The notes below the pieces were generated by a model. That model saw nothing but the letters and a program-made list of their open reading frames with translations, was not told where the DNA came from and did not search any database. The translations under genes were made by a program, and so were the position numbers. A stretch of 64,000 nucleotides of DNA, from assembly GCA_963989385.1 (NCBI GenBank), contig OZ022513.1, forward strand, positions 21,827,928-21,891,927. Reading direction: 5' to 3'. The stretch is from Ctena decussata. Lineage: Eukaryota; Mollusca; Bivalvia; Lucinida; Lucinidae. Shown here one piece after another: positions 48,201 through 57,789 of this stretch (positions are counted from its first letter, which is position 1; each line of letters opens with the position of its first letter).

Positions 48201-51200
48201 GGGTCTGGGTCACATGACCAGGATGGCCGCCATGCCCATATATGGTAAAAAAAATTCAAAACTCTTCTTCTCCAGAAAAGGCCTATGACCTTGAAACTTG
48301 GTATGTAGCTTTGGGCATGCGGGAAAACACTTATATAGTGGATTTCTCAGAAACTATTTAAGTCTTAGATACAATATGTGGTATATATGGTCGACTAAAT
48401 GACCAGAGGAAGATATTATGTCACTGAAGGTCAAAGTCATTTTGTCGGTCTGTCCGTCATCAAGATTTTCAAACATCTTATCCTCTGAAACCACTGGGGA
48501 GATTGAAGCCAAATTTCATATGGTGTCTCAGTGGGATGGGGGAACTAAAGTTTATACCGGGGGGCTGGGCTACATGGCCAAGATGGCCACCATGCCCATA
48601 TATGGTAAAAACCCTTCAAAAATCTTCTTCTCCAGAAACAAAAGGCTTACGACCTTGAAACTTGGTATGTAGCATCAGGCATTACGGCCCACCATAGTTT
48701 GTACAAATCATGACCTTACTTTGACCTTGACCTAATTTACGCCACAGTCAACTTTGGTACGTTAGGCTTTTATATTGGAAAACGCTTAAATAGTGGATTT
48801 CTCAGAAACTATTTAAGTCTCAGGTACAATATTTGGTATACATGGTCGACTAAAAGACCAGATGAAGATATTATGTCACTAAAGGTCAAGGTCATTCCGT
48901 CGGACCATCCGTCGTCACGATTTTCAAACATCTTCTCCTCTGAAACCACTGGGCCGATTGAAGCCAAATTTCATATGGTGTCTCAGTAGGGTGGGGAAAC
49001 AAAATTTTATACCCGGGGTCTGGGTCACATGACCAAGATGGCCGCCATGCCCATATATGGTAAAAACCCTTCAAAAAATCTTCTTCTCCAGAACCAAAAG
49101 GTCTTTGACCTTGAAACTTGGTATGTAGCATCGGGCATGCCGGCCCATCATAGTTTATACAAATCATGAATTTGCGTTGACCTTGACCTAATTTAGGGCA
49201 TCGTCAACTTTGGTACGTTAGGCTTTTATATGGGAAAACGCTTAAACAGTGGATTTCTCAGAAAATATTTAAGTCTAAGGTACAATACTTGGTACACATG
49301 GTCGACTAAATGACCAGATGAAGATATTATGTCACTAAAGGTCAAGGTCATTCCGTCGGACCATCCGTCGTCACGATTTTCAAACATCTTCTCCTCTGAA
49401 ACCACTGGGCGGATTGAAGCCAAATTTCATATGGAGTCTCAGTGGGATGGGGGAACGAAAGTTTATACCTGGGGTCTGGGTCACATGACCAAGATGGCCG
49501 CCATGCCCATATATGGTAAATACCCTTCAAAAATCTTCTACTCCGGAACCAAAAGACCTATGACCTTGAAACTTGGTATGTAGCACTGGGCATGCGAGCC
49601 CAACATAGTATATACAAATGATGACCTTGTGTTGACCTTGATCTAATTTACGGCATGGTCAACTTTGGTACGTTAGGCCTTCATATTGGAAAACGCTTAA
49701 ACAATGGATTTCTCAGAAAATATTTAAGTCTAAGGTACAATACTTGGTATACATGGTCGACTAAATGACCAGATGAAGATACATGTCACTAAAGGTCAAG
49801 GTCATTCCGTCGGACCATCCGTCGTCACGATTTTCAAACATCTTCTCCTCTGAAACCACTGGGCCGACTGAAGCCAAATTTCATATAGAGTCTCAGTGGG
49901 ATGGGGGAACGAAAGTTTGTACCCGGGGTCTGGGTCACATGACCAGGATGGCCGCCATGCCCATATATGGTAAAAAAACTTTCAAAACTCTTCTTCTCCA
50001 GAAAAGGCCTATGACCTTGAAACTTGGTATGTAGCTTTGGGCATGCGGGAAAACGCTTATATAGTGGATTTCTCAGAAACTATTTAAGTCTAAGATACAA
50101 TATGTGGTATATATGGTCAACTAAATGACCAGAGGAAGATATTATGTCACTGAAGGTCAAAGTCATTTTGTCGGTCTGTCTGTCATCAAGATTTTCAAAC
50201 ATCTTCTCCTCTGAAACCACTGGGGAGATTGAAGCCAAATTTCATATGGTGTCTCAGTGGGATAGGGGAACTAAAGTTTATACCGGGGGGCTGGGCTACA
50301 TGGCCAAGATGGCCACCATGCCTATATATGGTAAAAACCCTTCAAAAATCTTCTTCTCTAGAACCAAAAGGCCTATGACCTTGAAACTTGGTATGTATAC
50401 CCGAGGTGTGGGTCACATGACCAAGATGGCCACCATGCCCATATATGGTAAAAACCCTTCAAAAATCTTCTTCTCCAGAACCAAAAGGCCTATGACCTTG
50501 AAACTTGGTATGTGGCATGCTGGCCCGTCATAGTTTATACAAACCATGACCATGCGTTGACCTTGAATTAATTTACGAAATGGTCAACTTTGGTACGTTA
50601 GGCTTTTATATGGGAAAACGCTTATACAGTGGATTTCTCAGAAACTATTTAAGTCTAAGGTACAATACATGGTATATATGGTCAACTAAATGACCAGATG
50701 ATTTTATTATGTCACTGAAGGTCAAGGTCATTTTGTCGGTCTGTCCGTCATCAAGATTTTCAAAACATCTACTCCTCTGAAACCACTGGTCTGATTGAAG
50801 CAAAATTTCATATAGAGTCTAAGTGTGATCAGGGAATAAAAGTTTGTTCTCAGGGTCTTGACCAAGATGGCCGCCATGCCCGTATATGGTAAAAACCTTT
50901 CAAAATCTTCTTCTCCAGAACCAAAAGGTGTATGACCTTGAAACTTGGTATGTAGCTTTGGGCACTCAAGCCCATCATAGTTTAAACAAATGATCGTGCG
51001 TTGACCTTGACCTAATTTATGACACTGTCAACTTTGGTACATTATGTAGGCTTTTATATGGGAAAATGCTTAAACAGTGGATTTTTCAGAAACTATTTAA
51101 GTCTACGGTGCAATATTTGGTATATATGGTTGACTAAATGACCAGATGAAGATATTTTGTCGTTAGAGGTCAAGGTCATTCTTTGACTTTTGTACAAGGT

Positions 51201-53671
51201 CATTGAGATTCTGTCACCCGTCAACATTTTCAAACATCTTCTCACAGGCCACTAAGGTCAATTGAAGCCATATTTCATATGGAGCTTCACCAGTTTAAAG
51301 GAACCATAGTTTGTTCAGATGGTCTTGGTCACTTGACCTAGATGGCCACCATGCCCATATATGGTAAAAACTCTTCAAAAGTCTTTTTCTCAAGAACCGA
51401 AAGGCCTATAACCTTGAAACTTGGTACCTGTGTGTAGCATTGGGCACTCAGGCCCATCATAGTTTATACAAATGATTACTGTATTTCATATGGAGCTTTA
51501 ATACTGGGTCAAAGGAATCAAAGTTTGTTCAGATGGTCATGGTCGTATGAACATGGTGGCCGCCACACCCATTTATGATAAAAACCCTTCAGAAATCTTT
51601 GTCCAGAAACAAAGGCCCAGTGACCTTGTGGCTTGGTATATAGAATTGGGACTCAACATTAATCCCCAAGGGAGGGGGCCCCTGCCCTGGTGCTATATAC
51701 ATGTATAAAAGCATGAAAATATATACCAGGACCAAGTGTCAGGTGAGCTACAGGACCATTGGTCCTCTGGTTTGCCCTAGGGATGATATGTGTCACGTGG
51801 GCTGATTTGGATGATACGGGGGTTTCTCCCTAGGGAATGATATGGGTTTTGGCCACGTGGGGTGTGATACGGAAGATGTAGGTTTTTCTCCCTTGGGAGT
51901 GATATGGGTTTTGGCTATTTTTGGAGTGATGCGGCCTTCGAGATATGCAGGCCTGACACGTGCATGAAGGTCTTGCCTGTGTCACATATGTAAAAAGAAC
52001 GTTTTTTTTTTTTTTTTCTAGAAATACGATATATGATAAACAGCAATATTATTTTATTATTTTATGCATACAGCAATATCATATTATGTATGAACATGGA
52101 TGTGTGCGGTATCTAATGCATAAACATGTCAGAAAGGTAGTGGTTCTGGAACGATTTGGCGTAGCTGTCAGGTGTAATACTGACATACACTTAACAAAAT
52201 TTCTAATTGGTCAGTTGTCTTCTTTGCAGAAATATAATTTCTAAACATTATTTTTGAATATTTTTGTAATCAAAATTCTAGTTTTTTATCCACTTATAAA
52301 AGTTAAATTTTGTAATCTAAACTTGACTGCAACATTAGAGTTATGACCCCTCGTTTGTAAACCATAGAACAATTTAAAAACGCATAAAGTTTGCATCAAA
52401 CTGCTACAAAATCATGACATTTCAGAAGTAAATTATTTTTTTTATTATAAAAACATGAAATTTGTACTCAATCCTCATGAAATTCTTGTCTATATTAATC
52501 TAAATATTGAAGTTTTGAAAGTACCTCCCTTGGAGTGTTTGTGTAACTCATAGTTCAGGCTTCAAATTGTAGTAATTCATTTTGAAATGCATAAGCGATT
52601 GTGCTGTTTGTAAAATACAAGCATATACATCCATTTGTTTGTCCTAATTTGTAGCCAGATAAATTTTAATTTGCATAAGGCTTAAAGTTATGGAAAAAGC
52701 GACCAATTAGAAATGTTGTTCAGTGTATTCATCCCCAAGAAGCCAAAAGCATGTTGGAAATTCACGTTTTTGTCATTGCTTCCCAGCTGCCGAAAAGTAA
52801 GAGGTTGCTCTCAGGTGCTTAACGCATATATGCGAACAGAAAAGGCTTTGAATTACCTGCGCGCTCGTGCAGGCGCAGGCTGATTAAGCCTTGGCTGTTC
52901 GCACCAAACCTACCACATATGAACCCTGAGAAATCTACATGCACATTATGAAGGCTCCAGCCTGATCACGCGGATTCTTAGTCTCAACCTGGTTTCGCAG
53001 ATAGTTTGTATTTTATGATATGACTACTGTATATTTAAGAAATTGATTAGCTATAGCAGTAAATCGTTGAGTAATAATTCACTGTTTGGAGGTCAGTTGT
53101 AAAGTAGATAATATCACGAGCGCGGAGCGCAGTGATACATCTACTTATAACTGACCGACAAACGGTGTATTATTACTCGACAATTCAATGCTATAGCTGA
53201 ACTATTTCGATTCTAACACTCAAAAACACTTAAAAAGGTATTCTCTTCTACAAACTCTCCCAACCTTCCTGCCAGCGCGTTCATGCTCCAGCCAATATTC
53301 TTAACTGCATCTAAGGTAAATGTACGTTTTTATTGTGATATTACAAAGAAAAAGAGACGTTATGTACACCGTCTAACGTCTGGAAAAGTCACTAAATTAC
53401 GTCATTAGTGCCAGTGACGTCAGCAATTAGACTCACGCGCTACGGGACAGTGAATTGTTGCAGAATAAAACACGGAAACTTTCTATTGCTTCTATAGGCA
53501 CACTGTGTTAGAATTTTTATTTTTCATATAGGAAAACCAGTTAAAACACATGAGGGCCAGGAGGTTCCCGGCGCTGGAAAATTCATATGTAGGAGAGACG
53601 TAGCCAAGTTCATGTTGGACACAGCTGAGTCAGGGGACTGGAAGAAAACTTGTGTTGCCATAACAACGTAG
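36119..53671 (+). CDS. Flavin reductase / biliverdin reductase B-like (4 exons)
   Basis: Atypical short-chain NAD(P)-binding protein of 217 aa (human BLVRB 206 aa), probably a cytosolic NADPH-dependent reductase of flavins or related substrates. Coding exons are 36119-36259, 41067-41274, 44860-45024 and 53532-53671; phases 0, 1 and 1 join without a stop. Residues 1-20 hold the strand-turn-helix with GATGPSG, the family's nucleotide-binding GATGxTG motif. EVTAIVRNPEKL follows with a basic residue suited to NADPH, then DAVLSCLG (about 67-74), a SRLIFMS strand (about 105-111), EYTAVRPPQL (about 157-166) and ISKHD-equivalent FICRRDVAKFM near 190-200. The SDR Tyr-Lys pair is not obvious, as is usual in this group. 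The natural substrate cannot be told from sequence. Confidence 0.9.
36260..38027. other. Reductase intron 1, first part
   Basis: Intronic, no embedded gene recognised. It holds a hairpin at 36703-36761 (GCAAACAGTGTTGACCCCTG and inverse, FB-like core) and a palindromic pair at 37730-37814 (TCACCTGATAACAT and ATGTTATCAGGTGA). Confidence 0.5.
38028..38164. mobile_element. 137-bp palindromic MITE
   Basis: ACCATGTAAGTATCTTTTGA at one end and the inverse ATGAAAAGACACTAACATGGT at the other. The inner arms ATCAAGTTTATCAGGC and CCTGATAAACTTGAT are perfect. Confidence 0.75.
38204..38406. mobile_element. Foldback MITE, family FA copy 5
   Basis: CAGAGCTCTAGATAAGAGGG to the inverse ATCTAGAGTTCTG. The central hairpin GAACCGTCTCATCGAGACGG is complete. 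This undisturbed copy serves as reference for the split copy at 16106. Confidence 0.85.
38407..39199. other. Reductase intron 1, nothing recognised
   Basis: Only a short direct repeat, ATATCATATGTCTTAGTT twice, near 38900-38940. Confidence 0.4.
39200..39812. mobile_element. Comb-TIR element (CATTTCGTCTAA repeats)
   Basis: The left end carries about ten copies of (C/G)(C/A)ATTTCGTCTAA-like motifs over 230 bp. The right end carries about eight copies of the inverse TTAGACGAAATG. The outer ends GGGTACCATGACATTTCG and GGTTGCACGACATTTCG are similar. The flanks share AATAT (39195-39199, 39813-39817). Layout and motif resemble 17082-17789. No transposase. Confidence 0.7.
39839..40027 (-). mobile_element. 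tRNA-derived SINE, family S1 copy 2
   Basis: The minus-strand head GGGAGCCCCGGTAGCTCAGT has A box TAGCTCAGTGGG and B box GGGTTCGAGCCC. It is the best preserved of the three S1 heads. The tail is at the low-coordinate end. Confidence 0.85.
40433..40640. mobile_element. Foldback MITE, family FB copy 5
   Basis: TGAGCTGCAACAAAGTGGCA at the left and the inverse TTGTCGTGTCGCGGCTCA at the right. The left arm is shortened by about 20 bp (the ACAAAACC segment is missing). Confidence 0.8.
40759..41000. mobile_element. Foldback MITE, family FB copy 6
   Basis: TGAGCCGCGGCACGGTAAAA to the inverse TTGTCATGTCACGTCTCA. It ends 66 bp before exon 2 of the reductase gene. Confidence 0.8.
41067..41274 (+). CDS. 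Reductase gene, coding exon 2
   Basis: Acceptor GTACATTTCAG, then VVKADIYDPDSMVEGMTGQD, DAVLSCLG and LIFMSGWHSV, with donor T|GTAAGT. 69 codons plus one base. The acidic residues after the second strand and the SCLG strand fit the Rossmann fold of this family. Confidence 0.9.
41344..41379. repeat. Palindrome at the start of the 52-bp array
   Basis: CATATTTGTCCTCTCC and GGAGAGGACAAATATA face each other around TGA. The right arm is the first part of the satellite unit, so an inverted fragment of the unit precedes the array. Confidence 0.8.
41367..43521. repeat. 52-bp satellite, about 41 copies
   Basis: Unit: AGGACAAATATAGGCCTAGC, then CTTATACAGCCCGTTAAAGT, then CTATGTTGGGAA. Copies differ mainly at ATAGG/ATAGA, CCTTAT/CCTAAT and TATGTT/TATATT, so subtypes alternate. 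The period is almost constant; one copy lacks an A near 42820 and one gains a T near 43332. There are no unique spacers. It begins 92 bp after reductase exon 2, in intron 2. Confidence 0.95.
43763..44190. mobile_element. PIF/Harbinger-type MITE (TTA TSD)
   Basis: The ends GGCCGCGTTTACACGACCAA and the inverse TATAAACGCGGCC are flanked by TTA (43760-43762 and 44191-44193). The interior repeats ACTTTG / CAAAGT motifs. A 3-bp TTA duplication fits PIF/Harbinger. Non-coding, 428 bp. Confidence 0.8.
44379..44762. mobile_element. TIR MITE with ~40-bp arms
   Basis: CATCTTAGCAAGCCAAGGGT plus ACTAAGTCCACTTTGTTCCC at the left and its inverse at 44722-44762. A partial extra copy of the terminal motif (GGCTTGCGAAGATG) lies at 44700-44714. 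It is interrupted by a second MITE. Confidence 0.75.
44441..44668. mobile_element. 228-bp MITE nested in the former (5-bp TSD)
   Basis: The ends CAAGGGCGTAGCTA and (inverted) CAGGGGCGTAACTA are flanked by CCATT (44436-44440 and 44669-44673). A perfect internal palindrome, AAATTTTGTCAATTTTGACAAAATTT-like, lies near 44490-44515. It is hAT-like by its TIR, with a 5-bp duplication like the element at 16176. Confidence 0.7.
44860..45024 (+). CDS. Reductase gene, coding exon 3
   Basis: Acceptor ATATTTCAG. Two bases complete a Tyr codon with exon 2, then 54 codons (NPNDSFMLNWVLKPLFLGQS, MEAYLKTECPDIEYTAVRPP) and one base before donor GTATGT. An alternative acceptor GGTTACAG lies 27 bases upstream; it keeps the frame but adds residues not expected in the family. 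Confidence 0.88.
45210..45451. mobile_element. Foldback MITE, family FB copy 7
   Basis: TTAGACCGCGACACGACAAT to the inverse TTGTCGTGTCGCGACTTAA, with the complete FB centre GTCTAAGCTACC. Confidence 0.85.
45452..45896. other. Reductase intron 3, no gene
   Basis: A short direct duplication, (A)TAATTTTCTGATTTTAT, occurs at about 45848 and 45888. A hairpin pair ACCGGATCTCAG / AAGATCCGGGAT lies near 45513-45570. Confidence 0.4.
46184..51770 (+). mobile_element. Helentron-like element E4, 5.6 kb
   Basis: Starts after CTTTTT with AGCTCACCTGAGCC and a foldback (TTTAGGCTCATAGGTGAGCT), then GTCC/GTCG repeats to about 46285. The core is about eleven units of about 455 bp. The 3' end has the inverse TCAGGTGAGCT (51740-51750), the hairpin AGGACCATTGGTCCT and CTGG before TTT. 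No protein is supported: the repeated 84-codon frames are a side effect of the tandem unit. It occupies reductase intron 3. Confidence 0.75.
46290..51660. repeat. ~455-bp tandem repeat with higher-order structure
   Basis: Unit starts (ATGTCACTAAAGGTCAAGGT and variants) fall at about 46694, 47149, 47604, 48058, 48418, 48873, 49329, 49783, 50144, 50709 and 51158. Most steps are 455 bp; 48058-48418 and 49783-50144 are about 360 because both lack the same segment. A ~1725-bp block therefore recurs (47604, 48058, 48418 against 49329, 49783, 50144). Units carry GATGGCCGCCATGCCCATAT and ACCTTGAAACTTGGTATGTA. Confidence 0.9.
52188..52725. mobile_element. 538-bp TA-flanked MITE (CACTTAACAAAATTTC TIR)
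   Basis: The ends CACTTAACAAAATTTCTAAT plus TGGTC and the inverse GACCAATTAGAAATGTTGTT plus CAGTG are flanked by TA (52186-52187 and 52726-52727). Mariner-like target. The interior is AT-rich without a transposase. Confidence 0.75.
52820..52912. repeat. Hairpin with GCGAACAG ends
   Basis: TGCGAACAGAAAAGGCTTTG, then CCTGCGC with its inverse GCGCAGGCTGATTAAGCCTT and GGCTGTTCGCA. Same design as the hairpins at 28457 and 36703. Confidence 0.7.
53049..53218. mobile_element. 170-bp palindromic MITE
   Basis: AGCTATAGCAGTAAATCGTT plus GAGTAATAATTCACTGTTTG, and the inverse arm to CAATGCTATAGCT. The centre is GAGCGCGGAGCGC. Confidence 0.75.
53532..53671 (+). CDS. Reductase gene, terminal coding exon 4
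   Basis: Acceptor TTTTTCATATAG. Two bases complete a Gly codon with exon 3, then KPVKTHEGQEVPGAGKFICR, RDVAKFMLDT and VAITT, stop TAG. RRDVAKFML is the conserved helix before the C terminus in this family. Confidence 0.9.
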
Positions 53672-53911
53672 TCCTAATGAAAAAAGTGGATGTACAGATA
53701 GATGATTTAGGGTTTTACAGACTTTCAACGATGTTTCAGTTATTTCGGGCCAATGCCAGATAGTATAAGGTGGTGAAGGTGATATTATAGACTAAAAGCC
53801 AGAGAAGAAGCACTAACAAGCACAGTGTCGGATTCGAACCCTTGTGTACTGAGTTCTATGACTTTAATGTATGGTTGCCGCTTGGCAACACAACAAAAAG
53901 CTATTGACAAT

Positions 53912-53917
53912 AATAAA
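53912..53917 (+). terminator. Possible polyadenylation signal
   Basis: AATAAA, 241 bases after the reductase stop codon. The only good match close downstream. Confidence 0.4.
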
Positions 53918-54061
53918 CGCCATAGAATGATATAAGCGGTGTATTGACACTGCCATCTTTATGATGAATGGTGCACCTCCATGTTTTTCGCCATTTTTAC
54001 TCAAAGGTACACCACTTTTGTGACTTCCTGTTTGCTTCTCTTGACGACGAAGCCCTTCAAA

Positions 54062-54132
54062 AATGGGGTCTTCTCTTAAAGAAAAGAATTTGCTCCTAGG
54101 GGAGCAAATTCTTTTCTTTAAGAGTTGACCCT
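54062..54132. repeat. Hairpin family FC copy 2
   Basis: ATGGGGTCTTCTCTTAAAGA and GAATTTGCTCCTAGGGGAGC fold onto AAATTC and TTTAAGAGTTGACCCTCAT. The best preserved FC copy. Confidence 0.8.
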
Positions 54133-54149
54133 CATTGAGATAGATAGAT

Positions 54150-54447
54150 ATTTGACTTAGGATTTTATGTCCTTTTCAATAGTATTTCAGTCATATCAGG
54201 ACAGTAGGAAGATGATAATGGTATTTCAGTCATATCAGGACAGTAGGAAGATGATAATGGTATTTCAGTCATATCAGGGCAGTAGGAAGATGATAATGGT
54301 ATTTCAGTCATATCAGGACAGTAGAAAGGCTTAATGTAATGAAACCTCATTCACGGTTGAAATGATTTCCGCCTCCAGCCAAAATCGAACACAGTACCTG
54401 TAGATCAGCAGGCAATTACTTGACCCACTGAGCTACTGGGGTTCCTG
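54150..54447 (-). mobile_element. tRNA-derived SINE, family S1 copy 3, expanded
   Basis: The minus-strand head GGAACCCCAGTAGCTCAGTG has the A box TAGCTCAGTGGG, with a degraded B box. Near the 3' end a 39-bp segment, GTATTTCAGTCATATCAGGA plus CAGTAGGAAGATGATAATG, is present four times (about 54181-54325), where copies 1 and 2 have it once. Confidence 0.85.
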
Positions 54448-54469
54448 CTCCATTGAGAAGGGAGGTAAA

Positions 54470-54725
54470 AGTTGGAAAGTAATCTTCCTCTGAAAGTGTA
54501 CCTTGTTTCCTCAAAGACTGTAGGAAATTGAGTTAGTGCATGACTAATTCGGGCTTGGCGTGCGCAGTTTGCCACCACACTGTTTGACTGTATGTTGTAG
54601 TCGGGGAAATGAAACGCAAAAAGGCGTCTAGAAAGTGAAAAAAATTGGCCCATCGTTCGAAAGGACAAATTTGGTATCATTTGAAAGCTTATTGTCTCTG
54701 CTTTAATCTCCAAGGTGTTGTCGCC
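54470..54725 (-). repeat. Dispersed repeat, shared with 59950-60125
   Basis: The minus strand reads GCGACAACACC, TTTCGAACGATGGGCCAATT and CATTTCCCCGACTA in order. The same three blocks occur in the same order on the plus strand at 59985-60100. Confidence 0.65.
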
Positions 54726-54729
54726 TTTG

Positions 54730-57700
54730 CAAGTGGTGCCGTAAGTCAGAAAGTGGGGAGATAACTCTGTACCCTAGCGTTCAAACAAAAAGATTTTTAA
54801 ACCACCACTGTCGTCTAGAAACTGCATAAGAAAGCTTGCATCATAATTAAACACTTTATGTTTACATTGTATGAACTCTTAATACTGTGCAATTAAAACA
54901 ATTAACGTTTGCTTTTTTAAATATGATCTCTTCGAGCAAAAATTGAGGGTGTTCTGACACAAATACATTACGTGACCAAAAGAAAACCTTTATAATGTCC
55001 CAATTACTTTTTTTTGGCAAATTTTGAAAAAGGAATGCACTTCAAATATGTAAGTTTGATAACCGTCGTAAGTACAATGCAGATTATTAAAAAAGAGTAA
55101 TCGTTCAAGTAATAATAGATATAAATTTCAGCAATATACGTTACATTTGCTTACAACAAAATTTACTTAATCGAATATATAGAAGAAAAGAATGCATTAG
55201 AACTATTTAGTTACAGATGTATAAAAAGCATTATTCCGTTCCAAACATAATCAAATATTGTTTACAGCTTGTTCCTATTACAGATATGATAAGGAAGTGC
55301 CACTAATACGTATCTACGCGCCTGGGCTTAGACAGTCTAAAGTTAGGTTTTCGATCATACTTTAGCCTGGTGTGTGTGCTTCTATTCCTTTCGGTTTTAA
55401 GAGGGAATGTAGGATTTGATTGTATTAATTCCTGATAATTGCTTATCTTTTTACTGTTCAGTCTGATCAGTTTTTATTGTCAAAATAACTGACGAAATCA
55501 TAAACTGAAAATTATCTATTATTTTTACTTATACATGTGCTTCGTTAATGTATGATCTGTCGCTATTGTAGTTCAAACCATTTTGAAGTCATTTTAACAC
55601 CTGTCTGCTGCAATGCAATATTGAGCGCCAATACGTAGAAGATTATATAACTATTACACGAAGCAACTTGTCAAACGTTTCACAATGGTAACGTATATAA
55701 AATATTAAGTGTTACTTAAATTCATTTAAGTGATGCAGAATTGTTTTCATTTCATGAAGATCATCTTATAATTTTGAGTCTGTCAGTGCAGACGCACAGT
55801 TACTGTTATACTAATCCATGGGCCAAAGTCCCATTTAGTCTAGAACTGAAGCAATATTTGCATTAATTTATACGTTACCTTATATTGTTTCTTATTCTCA
55901 GTTATTGTAGTCATGAGTCAATTGTCTAACCTTTGCAGTATTATTTTCCATCACCTTTCACGTTGTTAAATGTAGAGTTTCTGTATAATTTTTGTTAGCA
56001 TGAAGTCTTCCCGGTATAACTCCAGAGCTCTCTCTCTCTCTGTTCTCTGTGTGTGTCTCTCTCTAATATTTTGCATTTTAAATTGCCACTTATTTAGAAG
56101 ATGTAGGTAGATGTAAAGAACACTGGGTAAAAATGTCAGTTAAAATTGGCGTCCATGCGTATATTTATAGGCCAAAGATAGAATGTGGTTACAAATGCGC
56201 ATATTTACAGGCCCAAGATATGATTTTGTCTGCAACGATACAATAGGGTTATAAGCATGTATCTTTCTAAAAGTTACATACGTTATCTACCATATCTGGA
56301 GTGTTTTATCAGTTCACACACAAATGTCTCTTCCGTAGGCAGAGAAATTACATACATTGGCTGGAAACTCATAGGTGAGTCTGCATTGTACTGTCAGTTA
56401 TCAGATTTTATCAGTTTTCCCGGTTGCGTCTGTAATAAGGAGACACTTAACTAGTTCTGATTAGAAAAAAAAAAAATAAAATAAGATAATAGAATAGAAT
56501 TAGAGATATTAAGACTTTTTAGGGTTCATGTCTTAGTCGTCGTTTCTAATGACATACAAGATTTCAGTCCTATTACTTAACACTTATTGTTGTTACTAGA
56601 ATTTTACCTTATATTATATAAAGTCATCATGTTTGGACAAGTGTGTAATTTTAAAAGTTGCCATGTCAATTACAGAATAATTAACCCCCAAAAAATAAAA
56701 GAATCCCCTCCCCCACACCCCCACCCTACAAAACTCAGTATCAAACACCGCAGCAATCCTGTAGATTAAAAATAATGTAACTGTTGGACAGAGTTAAGCC
56801 GCTTCACAATTATTGAATGGTTCTTTCAAATGAAATTGTTACAGCAATGCTTCCATAATGCAACATCAAATATTTACCATAGTATTGTAAATAACCAAAA
56901 CAGTGACTTGCGTGGAGATATATTGAGATTTGACATTTCTGAAGCATCCTGATATTATAAGCCGTTTGCTTGCATATCAATATGTAACAAAACGCTTATT
57001 TTTATCGATAATAACAATTTTGTTATTATGCTTCGACTGATGACAGTTTTGTATTATAGTTTCTCGTAAGCATTACCTTTTTGGAAGAGTCCCGATATTG
57101 AAAATGTGATTACTATTTTAAGAGTATCTTTCGTCACTTAGGAGGAAGTTTTTTTTGTTGTTGGTTATTTTTTTTAAAAAAAAAAGCGGCTAAAATTATA
57201 AGAAAGTTTCAATCTTTCGTCAAACAAGAGAACAACTTCTTATTTGACAAAAACAAAATCAATATGTAACTGTTATAGTTACATCCTAGAGTGTTTAAGT
57301 AAAAAGAGGAAATTGAGGATGGTTTATTGCTTTTTTCTAAATCCTTTTAAATAATCGTTACAAAAAAGATATTTCTTAGTTTACTTTTTTCTCTACAGTT
57401 ATTTGTGATACAAACAACATGTAGAGTAATTACATAGGTGTTTCTTATGAAAATGGTAGCGTAGACAACACAGAAAACGCACAAAAATCCATAGGTCTGA
57501 TAGAAAAAGAAGACGCCGTGTATAAATAGTCAGTACTTGTTTGCATAATTCTCAATGATAGACAAAGAGTTCTTTTTTTAAAAAAAAAAGAAAAACAAAA
57601 GAGTACTCCAAATATCAAGCTGTGCTGCAAGAAAGGATTGTATCTGTTGGTAGGCTTCACACACGGGTTTTCAAGTACCGTATGTAATATATTCCAATTA

Positions 57701-57780
57701 AAATCCTTTAAAAATTAAGAATAAAAGTACGTAAGATACATGAGAAGTCCAGAAAAAGAATACATTTCAGAAACATGTCA
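54730..57780. other. AT-rich intergenic region, no gene found
   Basis: About 3 kb without a supported frame, TIR or tandem array. A CT/GT simple repeat lies at 56028-56063. Frames at 56257-56454 and 57445-57660 lack motifs. Confidence 0.5.
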
Positions 57781-57789
57781 CTGACTAAA

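Larger units (their letters stand above)
45897..51957. mobile_element. ATATGGG-rich palindromic element split by E4
   Basis: Left remnant (to 46183) has ACTCCCATATCATCCC / CCCATATCAGCCC and the perfect hairpin GGGCCGAAGGCCC with inverse GGGCTGATATGGGAGT. Right remnant (51771-51957) repeats GAATGATATGGGTTTTGGCC and TGATACGG. Shared motifs on both sides of E4 suggest one older repeat into which E4 inserted. Confidence 0.45.

Noticed and set aside
46694..50533. Repeated 76-129-codon frames beginning MSLKVKVI and their antisense counterparts
   Set aside because: They repeat once per 455-bp satellite unit, vary by frameshift between units and sit inside a reductase intron. They are products of the tandem repeat, not genes.
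54405..54713. 102-codon minus-strand frame
   Set aside because: It coincides with a dispersed repeat also present at 59950-60125 and partly with the S1 SINE head.
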